A DNA stretch of 12,642 bases from an uncultured bacterium (GCA_903891365.1 CAITEG010000008.1:1-12642), one strand, 5' to 3'. Positions 1 through 7,671 are shown, counted from the stretch's first letter. Notes: generated from the sequence alone by a model not told the origin. Numbers and translations are program-made.

Positions 1-50
1 CTTTTGTTTTGTATTTTCTAGAACCTAATCACTATCTACTAGAACCTGAT

Positions 51-3000
51 TTATATCTTCTTAAAATTCTCTATCATGACACTCTTCTCTCCATTTCTCT
101 CTGTTATCTTTCCGGTGAGGGCGATGATTGTGTCTTTTACGAGTATATCTTTATGAGTTTCAAAAAGTTTACTAAAGACAACTCCATCTATCGTGCCAGT
201 ATAGTCTGATATTTTGATGAAGGCCATACGGTTGTTGCTCTTTGTTGTAACTATTCGAATATCGTCGATAATAGCAGCGATAGTGATTGGAGTATTTACT
301 TTAACTTCTTCTTTAGCTTTCTTTATTAAAGTTCCGAACTTCTCAATCTTATCTTTATAGTTATCGAGTGGGTGTCCTGAAACGTAAAGTCCAAGGAGAT
401 CTTTTTCCCATGTTAGCTTATCTTGGAGAGTAGCTTCTGGTTGAGGTTCTAAAGAAAGTTTAACTTCTATACCACCGATACTACCAAAGAGTGAGTCTTG
501 AGCGGCTCCACGGGTTTCTTTATTGAAAGCTAGGAGTTTTTCAAGATTGCCCATCACCATATTCCTATGATCTACCATATCATCCATGGCCCCGCATTTT
601 GCCAAGGCTTCTATCGACTTCTTGTTTAAATTCTTATGATTGATTCTTTCAAGGAAGTCAGCTAGGGACTTAAATTTACCATTCTTTTTTCTTTCTTCTA
701 TGATAGCATCGGCGATGTCTACTCCGAGGTTCTTGATGTTATAGAATCCAAAGCGGATAGTTCTATCGGTCTTGTGGTCGCTACCTTTGATGACAGTGAA
801 GCCACCGAAGCTTTCATTCACATTTGGAGGAAGAACTTTGATATTCATCTTCTCACATTCGTGAATTATTTCTGCCACTTTCTCTATATCTCCAGATTCA
901 GAAGTCATGATGGCTGTCATGTACTCTACCGGGTAGTTCGCTTTCATATAGGCAGTCTGGTATGCCACGAGTCCGTAACTTGCGGCGTGAGCCTTGTTGA
1001 ACCCGTACGCAGCGAATGGCTCGATGAGAGTCCAAAACTCCTGAGCCTTCTTTTCTGTCATTCCATTCTTTACGAATCCTTCAAGTAGTTTTCCTTTTTC
1101 GGCTTCCATGACTTCTGGAATTTTCTTACCCATAGCCTTACGAAGTTTATCAGCTTCGAGCCAAGAGTAGCCGGCTAGCTTGATCGCCGTCATCATCACG
1201 TCATCTTGGTAAGTGATAACTCCAAATGATTGATCGAGAATGTCTTTAAGTCTAGGATCTAGATAAGTGATAGCCTTTGGATTGTGTTTACGCTTGATAT
1301 ATTCAGGGATGGATTCCATCGGACCTGGACGATAGAGAGCCACCATCGCATTGATGTCGTGGATAGTAGAAGGCTTTAGCTCTTTTAGGTACCTTGTCAT
1401 TCCAGAACCATTGAGTTGGAAGAGCCCCATAGTTTCTCCTTTAGAAAGAAGCTCAAAAGTTAATTTATCGTCGAGAGGAATGGTATCGATATCTATATCT
1501 ACTTTATGTATTGCTTTCACAAGTCTTACTGCTTCAGCTAGTATCGAAAGGTTTCTTATGCCAAGGAAATCAAACTTTGGAAGTCCAGCATCTTCGATGC
1601 TATACATGTCATACTGAGTAATTATATTTCCACCTTTAGGGTCAAGCTGAACAGGTGAGAATTCATAAAGTGGACGAGGAGCCATCACGACTCCAGCCGC
1701 ATGGACTGAGATATGACGAACACAGCCTTCCATTTTTTTGGCGAGGTCAATAATCTTTTTAGTATCTGGTTCACTTTTGTATGCTGCCTTGAGTTCAGGG
1801 ATGAGCTTCATCGCATGGTCTATAGTCATCGGCATTCCTTGTGAGCCAAGGGGTATCATCGAAGAAATACGATCTCCAACATTGTATGGATATCCGAGTG
1901 CACGAGCAACGTCACGGACAGAACCTTTCGCCATCATCGTACCGAAGGTACCTATCTGTGCGACTTTATCTTCTCCATATTTTCTTTTTGCATAAGCAAT
2001 GATTTCATCACGACGGTTATCGGCGTAGTCCATATCGATATCAGGGAGTGATGGACGCTCAGGGTTTAAGAATCTTTCGAAGGGAAGTTTGTAAGCTATA
2101 GGGTCAACTTTTGTAATACCTGTGAGATAAGTAGTAAGGGAGCCTGCCACTGATCCTCTGATGTTTGTATAAATTTTATTCTCTTTTGCATAAGCGAGAA
2201 GGTCAGCCACTACTAGGAAATAAGCTGGATAGCCCTTTTGTTTAATAATTTTTAATTCGTATTCAAGTCTGTCTATATAAACTTGAGTTTTCTCTAACTT
2301 TCTTGTCTCAAAGCCTTTATATGCAAGTTCTCTTAGGACTTCGTCGGCTGTTTGGCCTTCTGGAATAGGGAAGTCAGGGAAGTAAGCTGTACCAAGTTCA
2401 AGATCATAATTTTCACATAAGTCTGCTACCATTTTGGTATTCGCTACCGCTTCTTTTATATCACTGAAATATTTTAAAGCTGTCTTCTCATCGATAAGAG
2501 AAAAGTCATCTACTCCGAATTCAAGACCGGTGCCTTCTTTACCACTTATGACCCCAGTGTTCACAGCCAGGAGTGTATCGTGAGCATCGTGGTCATCGAC
2601 ACAGAGGTAGTGTGAGTCTTGTCCAGCGACGACGGGGATACCGAACTTTTTTCCGAGTTTTATAATTCCTTTGCGAAGTCTCTCGTCATTCTCGACGTGG
2701 GGGTGAGAGTGGACTTCAAGGAAATAGTTCTCTTTGCCGAAAATTTCTTGGTGTTCTTTTATTATAGCCTCGGCTTTCTCTTCATTGTTTGCGAGAACTG
2801 CTTGAGAGAGCTGACTACCCATACAACCAGAAAGACAAATAATACCTTCACCATAGAGGCGGAGAATTTCTTTGTCCATTCGAGGTTTGTAGTAGTAGCC
2901 TTCGAGGTTTGCTAAAGTTACTAAATGCATTAAGTTTTTGTAACCCTGTTTATTTTTTGCGAGGAGGGTGAGATGGTAGCGTCTGTTATCTACTCCGGGC

Positions 3001-3254
3001 TCTTTGTCTGCACGGCCTCTCTCAGCGATGTAGGCTTCCACTCCGATGATAGGCTTGATGCCAGCTTTATGAGCCTCTTTGTAGAGTTCTATAGCCCCAT
3101 ACATATTTCCATGGTCGGTAATAGCGAGAGCATTCATACCATTTTTCTTACATTGCTTCACCATATCTGGAATCTTAGAAAGTCCGTCTAGGAGGGAGTA
3201 GTGAGAGTGGGTATGCAGATGTATGAAGTTGGCATTAAGCTCGGCTTTTTCCAT
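51..3254 (-). CDS. dnaE: DNA polymerase III subunit alpha (replicative polymerase, C family)
   Basis: Catalytic subunit of the replicative DNA polymerase, 1067 residues (E. coli DnaE is 1160). The N-terminal PHP domain (about 10-280) carries H14/H16 in HLHTHSH, D47/H48 in TDHGN, E73, H94, C144, H184 and D213/H215, so the usual metal ligands all seem present. The palm has PDIDMD (D405, D407) and the third catalytic Asp in FDFLGI (D562). The N(I)RGSVAGSL nucleotide-binding segment is at about 364-372. A C-terminal OB-fold-like stretch (TIAAIIDDIR...GTIDGVVFSKLF) ends the protein. The start is the ATG at 3254, preceded at 8 nt by a TATACT -10 box on the minus strand and no Shine-Dalgarno. It is divergent from rnhB. 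Family certain; proofreading by the PHP domain is an inference from the retained ligands. Confidence 0.98.
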   Translation of the reverse strand: MEKAELNANFIHLHTHSHYSLLDGLSKIPDMVKQCKKNGMNALAITDHGNMYGAIELYKEAHKAGIKPIIGVEAYIAERGRADKEPGVDNRRYHLTLLAKNKQGYKNLMHLVTLANLEGYYYKPRMDKEILRLYGEGIICLSGCMGSQLSQAVLANNEEKAEAIIKEHQEIFGKENYFLEVHSHPHVENDERLRKGIIKLGKKFGIPVVAGQDSHYLCVDDHDAHDTLLAVNTGVISGKEGTGLEFGVDDFSLIDEKTALKYFSDIKEAVANTKMVADLCENYDLELGTAYFPDFPIPEGQTADEVLRELAYKGFETRKLEKTQVYIDRLEYELKIIKQKGYPAYFLVVADLLAYAKENKIYTNIRGSVAGSLTTYLTGITKVDPIAYKLPFERFLNPERPSLPDIDMDYADNRRDEIIAYAKRKYGEDKVAQIGTFGTMMAKGSVRDVARALGYPYNVGDRISSMIPLGSQGMPMTIDHAMKLIPELKAAYKSEPDTKKIIDLAKKMEGCVRHISVHAAGVVMAPRPLYEFSPVQLDPKGGNIITQYDMYSIEDAGLPKFDFLGIRNLSILAEAVRLVKAIHKVDIDIDTIPLDDKLTFELLSKGETMGLFQLNGSGMTRYLKELKPSTIHDINAMVALYRPGPMESIPEYIKRKHNPKAITYLDPRLKDILDQSFGVITYQDDVMMTAIKLAGYSWLEADKLRKAMGKKIPEVMEAEKGKLLEGFVKNGMTEKKAQEFWTLIEPFAAYGFNKAHAASYGLVAYQTAYMKANYPVEYMTAIMTSESGDIEKVAEIIHECEKMNIKVLPPNVNESFGGFTVIKGSDHKTDRTIRFGFYNIKNLGVDIADAIIEERKKNGKFKSLADFLERINHKNLNKKSIEALAKCGAMDDMVDHRNMVMGNLEKLLAFNKETRGAAQDSLFGSIGGIEVKLSLEPQPEATLQDKLTWEKDLLGLYVSGHPLDNYKDKIEKFGTLIKKAKEEVKVNTPITIAAIIDDIRIVTTKSNNRMAFIKISDYTGTIDGVVFSKLFETHKDILVKDTIIALTGKITERNGEKSVMIENFKKI

Positions 3255-3262
3255 ATTTTCTT

Positions 3263-3268
3263 AGTATA
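3263..3268 (-). promoter_or_regulatory. -10 box of dnaE, predicted leaderless
   Basis: TATACT read on the minus strand, 8 nt before the dnaE ATG. The -35 is weak (TAGAAC, 17-bp spacing). Transcription would begin within a few bases of the start codon. Confidence 0.5.
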
Positions 3269-3278
3269 CCAAATAAGG

Positions 3279-3284
3279 TATGAT
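3279..3284 (+). promoter_or_regulatory. -10 box of rnhB, predicted leaderless
   Basis: TATGAT ends 8 nt before the ATG at 3293, mirroring the dnaE arrangement, so the two divergent promoters interlock in a 38-bp gap. It overlaps the alternative TTG start at 3284, which argues for ATG 3293. No clear -35. Confidence 0.4.
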
Positions 3285-3292
3285 TGTTCTAT

Positions 3293-3979
3293 ATGGTAGA
3301 AAAGAGCAACATAAAATACATAATCGGTATAGACGAAGTAGGCAGGGGTCCTTTGGCAGGTCCTGTGGCTGTTTGCAGTTTCCTTATGACAGAAGGTTCA
3401 TTTGTAGACGGACAATTCCCCACATGTCAGACATGTGGGAAACTTTCGAAACTCCGTGATTCTAAAAAGCTTAGTAAAAAGCAGAGGGAAGAATGGTTCC
3501 AGTATCTAAAAGTCGCAAAGACCCTAGGTCTTTGCGACTTTGCTGTGTCTTTCGTCTCCCCCGAAAATATTGATAAATTTGGAATTGCAAAATGTATACA
3601 GAAAGCTTTGAACGAATCACTCGCTAAAGTCACTACGCAGGATTATGCAAATTCTTTGCGCTTTACCCTAAAGGGCTCCGACGCGACAAAGAATTTGCAT
3701 AATCCTGCTGCGTTCCATGTTTTCCTTGATGGAGGTTTGAAAGCGCCAGCCGAGTATGTTAATCAAGAGACGATCATAAGAGGGGACGAGCTCCATCCTG
3801 TTATTTCTCTGGCATCCATCGTCGCGAAGGTTTCGCGTGATGCGGTGATGACAAAGTATGCCAAAGACTACCCCGAGTATGGTTTCGACAAACACTCTGG
3901 CTACGGCACCCGTGCCCACTACTCCGCTATCAAAAATCACGGTCAAACTCCCATCCACCGCAAATCCTTCATCCATTAG
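3293..3979 (+). CDS. rnhB: Ribonuclease HII
   Basis: Removes RNA from RNA/DNA hybrids, including single ribonucleotides left by the polymerase. Numbered from ATG 3293 (228 residues), the IGIDEVGRG motif gives D14 and E15. DSKKLSKKQREEW follows, then VFLDGGLKAP with a further acidic residue, and LASIVAKVSRDAVM with the fourth. A TTG at 3284 would add three residues but overlaps the predicted -10 box. The protein is longer than the usual roughly 190-210 residues. The extra length sits around FVDGQFPTCQTCGK and TTQDYANSLRFTLKGSDATKNLHNPAAFH, and both segments are encoded by inverted repeats (3416-3441, 3637-3708). A third perfect inverted repeat lies at 3509-3541. All four active-site motifs are intact, so the enzyme is probably functional with these segments as surface additions. 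Confidence 0.96.
   Translation: MVEKSNIKYIIGIDEVGRGPLAGPVAVCSFLMTEGSFVDGQFPTCQTCGKLSKLRDSKKLSKKQREEWFQYLKVAKTLGLCDFAVSFVSPENIDKFGIAKCIQKALNESLAKVTTQDYANSLRFTLKGSDATKNLHNPAAFHVFLDGGLKAPAEYVNQETIIRGDELHPVISLASIVAKVSRDAVMTKYAKDYPEYGFDKHSGYGTRAHYSAIKNHGQTPIHRKSFIH
3416..3441. repeat. Inverted repeat 1 inside rnhB
   Basis: CCCACATGT and ACATGTGGG are separated by the 3-nt loop CAG. TT and AA extend the arms past one unpaired C. It encodes the QFPTCQTCGK segment just before DSKKLS, where homologues are usually shorter. Confidence 0.85.
3509..3541. repeat. Inverted repeat 2 inside rnhB (15-bp perfect arms)
   Basis: AAAGTCGCAAAGACC pairs perfectly with GGTCTTTGCGACTTT around a 3-nt loop CTA. It encodes KVAKTLGLCDF. 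The protein length here looks normal for the family. Confidence 0.9.
3637..3708. repeat. Inverted repeat 3 inside rnhB (22-bp perfect arms)
   Basis: Arms 3637-3658 and 3687-3708 are exact reverse complements over 22 bp. The 28-nt spacer holds a smaller hairpin (CTTTA, loop CCC, TAAAG). The element is in frame and encodes roughly 24 residues between ESLAKV and VFLDGG that have no counterpart in typical RNase HII as I know the family. Confidence 0.9.
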
Positions 3980-4019
3980 CCAAGGCAAGGCCTGGTGAAG
4001 AGGGCAATACTTGATATTG

Positions 4020-4076
4020 ATTGTCAAACCATACACATCCCCGGGGTGTGTAGTATATAAATTCCGTACCCCGGGG
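4020..4076 (+). repeat. 57-bp direct repeat, copy 1
   Basis: Identical over 57 bp to 4949-5005; similarity continues imperfectly to about 4085. It contains an imperfect palindrome at 4033-4051 (ACACA/TGTGT arms around CCCCGGGG) and, extending past the repeat, a perfect 18-bp palindrome at 4064-4081 (CCGTACCCC/GGGGTACGG), with AT-rich AGTATATAAATT between. No T-tract follows, so it is not an ordinary terminator. It lies 40 bp after rnhB. Confidence 0.95.
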
Positions 4077-4095
4077 TACGGAGAACTAGTATATC

Positions 4096-4124
4096 TTTAC
4101 AATCTCTATAAAGAATTGTAGTAT
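4096..4124 (+). promoter_or_regulatory. Promoter of the 4221 gene, with overlapping inverted repeat
   Basis: -35 TTTACA (4096-4101), 17-bp spacer, -10 TAGTAT (4119-4124; TATAAA at 4122-4127 is an alternative). The predicted start near 4131 gives a leader of about 90 nt. TACAAT (4098-4103) and ATTGTA (4115-4120) form an inverted repeat across the -35 and -10, a possible operator. Confidence 0.5.
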
Positions 4125-4139
4125 AAACATTAAATAATT

Positions 4140-4207
4140 CCTGTATGTATGTACAGGTACCCAATAGGGAATGGAGTTATTTTCCTGCTCTTTAATTTGG
4201 AAAAATA
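4140..4207 (+). promoter_or_regulatory. Structured leader RNA of the 4221 gene (copy A)
   Basis: Hairpin 1 is CCTGTA, loop TGTATG, TACAGG (4140-4157). A 2-nt gap is followed by hairpin 2, CCC, loop AATA, GGG (4160-4169). Four bases later comes GAGTTAT (4174-4180). Hairpin 3 pairs TTTTCC with GGAAAA (4180-4204, extendable). The same geometry with different stem sequences precedes the paralogous gene at 10767. No match to a riboswitch class I recognise. Confidence 0.65.
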
Positions 4208-4220
4208 AAAACAATAAATT

Positions 4221-4499
4221 ATGAAAATTAAGAAAGAGTACATTAAAAATGGACCCAACAGAGAATCCATATTTGATTCTCTAAGATTAAAATTACCAGT
4301 ATCTTTTTCATTGGTACAAGCCAACGGACAGTTTATTGATGCTAAAGCGTATGTTTTAGCTATTAAAAGGATCAAAATTAATTCTATTCCAAATCATGAG
4401 TGGGAATTAGAAGTAAAGTTGGTTAAAACAAAATATGAACCTGCTCGAGTATTGAAAATTTCTTACTCAACATTTTCACGAGAAGGTATCATCATATAA
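4221..4499 (+). CDS. Small protein of unknown function, paralogue of the 10767 gene
   Basis: 92 residues, basic, with no signal peptide or membrane segment. I do not recognise a named family. It is clearly related to the protein at 10767-11162. The N-termini share NGPxRExxFDxLRL (here residues 10-23). The middles share a beta-rich pattern ending in W-x-L. The C-termini share K-[IV]-x-YST-x-[ST]-R-[EK]-G-[VI]-I. This copy lacks about 40 residues found near the C-terminus of the other. The gene has its own promoter, a structured leader of about 90 nt and a strong terminator, and no Shine-Dalgarno before ATG 4221. It lies between two direct repeats and faces the 4550 gene. Function unknown; a cytoplasmic, possibly self-regulating protein is speculation from the leader. 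Confidence 0.85.
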   Translation: MKIKKEYIKNGPNRESIFDSLRLKLPVSFSLVQANGQFIDAKAYVLAIKRIKINSIPNHEWELEVKLVKTKYEPARVLKISYSTFSREGIII

Positions 4500-4509
4500 A
4501 AAATAAAAC

Positions 4510-4532
4510 AACCCCGCAAAATATGCGGGGTT
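4510..4532. terminator. Bidirectional terminator of the convergent pair
   Basis: AACCCCGCA and TGCGGGGTT form a perfect 9-bp stem with a 5-nt loop. On the minus strand a T-rich tail follows (TTGTTTTATTTTTT); the plus side has TTAATTT. It sits between the stops of the genes at 4221 and 4550. Confidence 0.9.
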
Positions 4533-4549
4533 AATTTATAATTACCTGA

Positions 4550-4900
4550 TTAAATATCAGTGTTCATCGGAGCCCACCCAAAGTGGTGCCTTGTGAAAGG
4601 ATCAACACACAGGACAGGTTTCTGGTATTTTTTATCCAAGAAAAATTCTTCTCTGGTTTTTGTCCATGTACCATCATATCGTTCTGAACGACCGATAACT
4701 TCCGGTAAGTGGCATGAATTTTCTTGTCGTGACCAGATACATCTAGGGCCAAATCCATCCGTCAATGTCCACATGGTTGCCTGTTCTCCTATTTGAAAAT
4801 GTTTAGCAGTTTTAACTACCCATTCTTCAGCCTGAGAATCTGATTCAATTCCTTTCACAGATATTGTCCGTGAATCTCCAACGTAAATTGTTAATTTCAT
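4550..4900 (-). CDS. Hypothetical protein, 116 residues
   Basis: Soluble-looking protein beginning MKLTIYVGDSRTISVKGIESD, with no signal peptide or membrane segment. It is rich in Trp and aromatic residues, with three Cys and a C-terminal HHFGWAPMNTDI. I do not recognise the family. The start at 4900 is the first ATG after a plausible promoter (-35 TTGACA 4956-4951, 17 bp, -10 TAAAGT 4933-4928, minus strand), and the -35 box lies inside direct repeat copy 2. The leader would be about 20 nt with no clear Shine-Dalgarno. The gene ends at the shared terminator, head-to-head with the 4221 gene, and both sit inside the repeat-bounded segment. Overlapping frames (78 and 64 codons) are shadows. Confidence 0.75.
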   Translation of the reverse strand: MKLTIYVGDSRTISVKGIESDSQAEEWVVKTAKHFQIGEQATMWTLTDGFGPRCIWSRQENSCHLPEVIGRSERYDGTWTKTREEFFLDKKYQKPVLCVDPFTRHHFGWAPMNTDI

Positions 4901-4927
4901 CTTTTAAAATTTAAGGTTGTTTCCATC

Positions 4928-4956
4928 ACTTTACAGTCCTTAGAGCATATTGTCAA
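4928..4956 (-). promoter_or_regulatory. Promoter of the 4550 gene, -35 supplied by the direct repeat
   Basis: Minus strand: TTGACA at 4956-4951, 17-bp spacer, TAAAGT at 4933-4928. The TTGACA is part of the 57-bp repeat. At copy 1 the matching TTGACA has no -10 at the right distance. Confidence 0.5.
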
Positions 4957-5005
4957 ACCATACACATCCCCGGGGTGTGTAGTATATAAATTCCGTACCC
5001 CGGGG
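4949..5005 (+). repeat. 57-bp direct repeat, copy 2
   Basis: Same orientation and sequence as 4020-4076. Beyond the identical core the second palindrome is damaged by an extra G and a C-to-G change (CCGTACCCC followed by GGGGGTAGGG). It lies about 40 bp past the stop of the aminopeptidase gene. Confidence 0.95.
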
Positions 5006-5013
5006 GTAGGGAG

Positions 5014-5038
5014 AATACATAGGCAAGACCTATGTATT
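5014..5038. terminator. Hairpin after the aminopeptidase gene (possible terminator)
   Basis: AATACATAGG and CCTATGTATT form a perfect 10-bp stem with loop CAAGA. It begins 6 bp after the stop codon of the minus-strand gene. The T-tract is on the plus side only (TTTT), so termination of the minus-strand gene is uncertain. Confidence 0.5.
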
Positions 5039-5044
5039 TTAGAT

Positions 5045-7639
5045 TTAGTAGTTTTTGGTGAGCCAGAATTTGATAGAAGCTTTGTCGTCTTTTAGCCATG
5101 CAATGTTGGACTCGATGCGTTCGTAGGACTGAAGAAGTGTTCGGGCAGAGCCAGGGGCGACATTTTTAGAGAAGAATTTTTTGATATCTTTCAAATCTTT
5201 TTCTTTCGTGTGTGTACCGAGTGGGGAGAGGACTCGTGAGAGGAAGTGTCCACCTTCACCAAAATTCTTTACCATTATTTTCCAATTATTTTTTATGAAT
5301 TTCCAGGTGATATCCTTGCCGTAACTATTTTGCCAAACTTGGGCGATGATGAACGGAGCATCTTGATCCTTCACATTGTCACTAATGGCAAAGCTTAAAG
5401 TCTTGAGAAGTAATTCTTTATCTTTAAAAGAAGTTAAAGCTCTCGCATATCTGTCTTTCTCTTCATGAAAAGTTTCGTTTTTATATAATTTCTCAAATAG
5501 CTTCCATTCTTTTTCTCCTCCATTCGCAGCGACTATACTATAAACTATTCCGCGAATATCAGCTCGGATGGGGTTTTTAGTTCTATTCTTAAAGAGTTTT
5601 TGAGCTTCACCTATTATTTTTTTGTCTCCATAGTGAGATGCCATAGAGAGAGCTAAACTTCGTAGGAATGTCTGTGAGTGTTCTTCCCCGAGTTTATTTT
5701 CCCAAGTCATCTTTTCTGCAAGATGTCTCCATAGAGAGAGTACATACTCGTCGTATTTTCCTTTGAAAGATTCTCCTCCTATGATGTTCGCGATTTTATT
5801 TATACCACCGGCTATCTCAGACCAGACGATGAACTCCGTCTCATCTTTGTATACGAGAGAGAATTCTAAAGCTTCTGTCGTCTCTATGTAGCCACCTTCA
5901 GCTAAGGCAAACAAATCTCGAATTATACCGAGCCTATCTTTGACTGAAAGCTTTCCATTTATGATTTCACTTTTTAGATTCTTTAATGTTTCTTTATCGT
6001 AGCGGACACGGACGAAAGTTTCTTCTTCTTTATTTACTTTACCGAAACTAGTACCGATAGCAGGAACGGACTTTTTAGTCAAAAGCATTTTCATAATTTC
6101 ATTATTACTTTCGTATTTTATAGGGATATCCCATAGAGTTTTGGTATTTGATTTCTTGTGTTTTTCTGCTTCAATTCTGCTGGAGAAGAACCTTTCTTGA
6201 TAAAGTTCCCATTTTTCCCCTAGGCCCGGCCTAGGGGAAATAGTTACAAGTGGGTAGCCAGTCTGGCTGGTCCAGTTCTTCATGATTTCTTTTACGGGCT
6301 TTTTACTGACTTTTTCAAAAGCATCCCAGAGGTTTACTGTGAGAGTGTTCCTATAGCTGTGCTTTTTCAAATAGTAGCGAAGTCCATCTCGAAACTTTTC
6401 ATCACCGATATAGCCAGCGAGCATTCGTATGATGGCCGAGCCTTTAGCATAAGAGACCATATCAAATATCTCACTGATCTCATCTGGGTGGTGGACTTTC
6501 ACTTCTACTGGGTGTGAGGTAGCGAGAGAGTCGAGCTTGAGAGCGACAGCGTATCTATCGGCAATATTGAGGTCCCATATATGCCAGTCTGGGAATAAGT
6601 GGTCGATACAGAAGTTCTCCATATATGAAGCAAAGCCTTCGTTGAGCCAGAGGTCAGTCCACCAGTGCATAGTGACGAGGTTGCCGAACCATTGATGTGC
6701 CAGTTCGTGAGCCACGACGATAGCAGCCCACTGCTTGTTCGAGAGACTTGTGTGCTCGTCATCTACTAGAAGAGCTGTCTCACGGAAAGTGACAGCGCCC
6801 CAGTTCTCCATTGCGGCGGATTCAAAGTCGGGGATAGCGATGAGGTCGAGAGTTGGTAGTGGATATGGTATATTGAAATATTCATTGAAGAATTCTATAG
6901 AGCGGATAGCGACATCGAGCGCAAACCTCGCTTGGTGTTTCTTTCCACTAGTTGTGAAAACTCGAATTTGTGTCGCGTCTTTACCTCCTTTTGTATATCC
7001 TTCGACATATTCAAACTCTCCTATGATGAAAGCGAGCAAGTAAGTCGACATGACAGGAGACGGAGCAAAAGAAACTACCTTATACCCAGCACTATGCTCC
7101 TTGATATTTGTGGGTAGAGTGTTCGAGATAGCGGTGTGGCCCTCAGGTATCACTAGAGAGACTTCAAAGACAGCTTTGTGAGCAGGTTCGTCAAAGCAAG
7201 GGAAGGCACGGCGTGCATCGGTCGCTTCGAACTGCGTCGTCGCTATGTACTTCTCTACTCCGTCTAGTATGTATTTACTTTTATAAAAACCACGGAGATT
7301 GTCGTTTAGAATTCCAGAGAAGATTATATAAAGCTTGGCTTCTCCTTTTTGTATTTTGTTTTTGAAAAAGAAAGTTACTGTCTCTCTCTTTTGGTCATAA
7401 GTAATCTTACTTGCAAATTGGCTGACTTTCTTATTGAAGCATTCAGCCGTCTCTATCTTGATATCTTTACTATGGAGAGTGATACTACTCGTCTCCTTTG
7501 TCACTTTTATTTTGATCTTTTCTTTACCAGAAAACGTCCCGGCGAGTATATCTGGGTGTAAAGTGAGGTCGTAATGGTAGGGGACGATGTGCTTCTCTAG
7601 ACGGATTTTAGGGTCTTTTTTTGTCTTTGTTTTTGTCAT
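5045..7639 (-). CDS. pepN: M1-family metallo-aminopeptidase
   Basis: Zinc aminopeptidase that releases N-terminal residues from peptides, probably cytoplasmic (no signal peptide). Numbered from the upstream ATG at 7648 (867 residues), the exopeptidase motif is AAMEN (278-282, in place of GAMEN). The zinc site is HELAH (H314, E315, H318) with E337 in WLNEGF. MVSYAKG carries the likely transition-state Tyr. An ERAP1-like helical C-terminal region follows. I prefer the start at 7639 (MTKTKTK): a perfect TATAAT with an extended TG (7652-7647) ends 7 nt before it, and the 7648 ATG overlaps that box. A 27-bp palindrome (6214-6240) encodes SPRPGLGEK right after the catalytic domain. The symbol is by family; M1 members differ in specificity. 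Confidence 0.96.
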   Translation of the reverse strand: MTKTKTKKDPKIRLEKHIVPYHYDLTLHPDILAGTFSGKEKIKIKVTKETSSITLHSKDIKIETAECFNKKVSQFASKITYDQKRETVTFFFKNKIQKGEAKLYIIFSGILNDNLRGFYKSKYILDGVEKYIATTQFEATDARRAFPCFDEPAHKAVFEVSLVIPEGHTAISNTLPTNIKEHSAGYKVVSFAPSPVMSTYLLAFIIGEFEYVEGYTKGGKDATQIRVFTTSGKKHQARFALDVAIRSIEFFNEYFNIPYPLPTLDLIAIPDFESAAMENWGAVTFRETALLVDDEHTSLSNKQWAAIVVAHELAHQWFGNLVTMHWWTDLWLNEGFASYMENFCIDHLFPDWHIWDLNIADRYAVALKLDSLATSHPVEVKVHHPDEISEIFDMVSYAKGSAIIRMLAGYIGDEKFRDGLRYYLKKHSYRNTLTVNLWDAFEKVSKKPVKEIMKNWTSQTGYPLVTISPRPGLGEKWELYQERFFSSRIEAEKHKKSNTKTLWDIPIKYESNNEIMKMLLTKKSVPAIGTSFGKVNKEEETFVRVRYDKETLKNLKSEIINGKLSVKDRLGIIRDLFALAEGGYIETTEALEFSLVYKDETEFIVWSEIAGGINKIANIIGGESFKGKYDEYVLSLWRHLAEKMTWENKLGEEHSQTFLRSLALSMASHYGDKKIIGEAQKLFKNRTKNPIRADIRGIVYSIVAANGGEKEWKLFEKLYKNETFHEEKDRYARALTSFKDKELLLKTLSFAISDNVKDQDAPFIIAQVWQNSYGKDITWKFIKNNWKIMVKNFGEGGHFLSRVLSPLGTHTKEKDLKDIKKFFSKNVAPGSARTLLQSYERIESNIAWLKDDKASIKFWLTKNY
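6214..6240. repeat. Perfect palindrome inside the aminopeptidase gene
   Basis: TTTCCCCTAGGC and GCCTAGGGGAAA, 12-bp perfect arms around a 3-nt loop CCG. It is exactly nine codons long, in frame, and lies in the linker after WTSQTGYPLVTI. Confidence 0.9.
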
Positions 7640-7646
7640 AATACTC

Positions 7647-7652
7647 ATTATA
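7647..7652 (-). promoter_or_regulatory. Extended -10 of the aminopeptidase gene
   Basis: Minus-strand TGATATAAT: a consensus TATAAT with TG one base upstream, ending 7 nt before ATG 7639. The -35 is poor. Predicts a leaderless mRNA starting at the second ATG. Confidence 0.65.
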
Positions 7653-7671
7653 TCAAAGAAAATCCTTTAAT

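Noticed and set aside
1..50. Repeat array: CTAGAACCT followed by A/G-AT at 18-29 and 39-50
   Set aside because: Only two 12-bp near-copies at the window edge just after dnaE; too little to call. The plus-strand frame at 9-209 is a shadow of dnaE.
4020..4081. rho-independent terminator of rnhB
   Set aside because: The strong GC palindromes lack a following T-tract on either strand and are part of a 57-bp repeat, so a dispersed or boundary repeat fits better.
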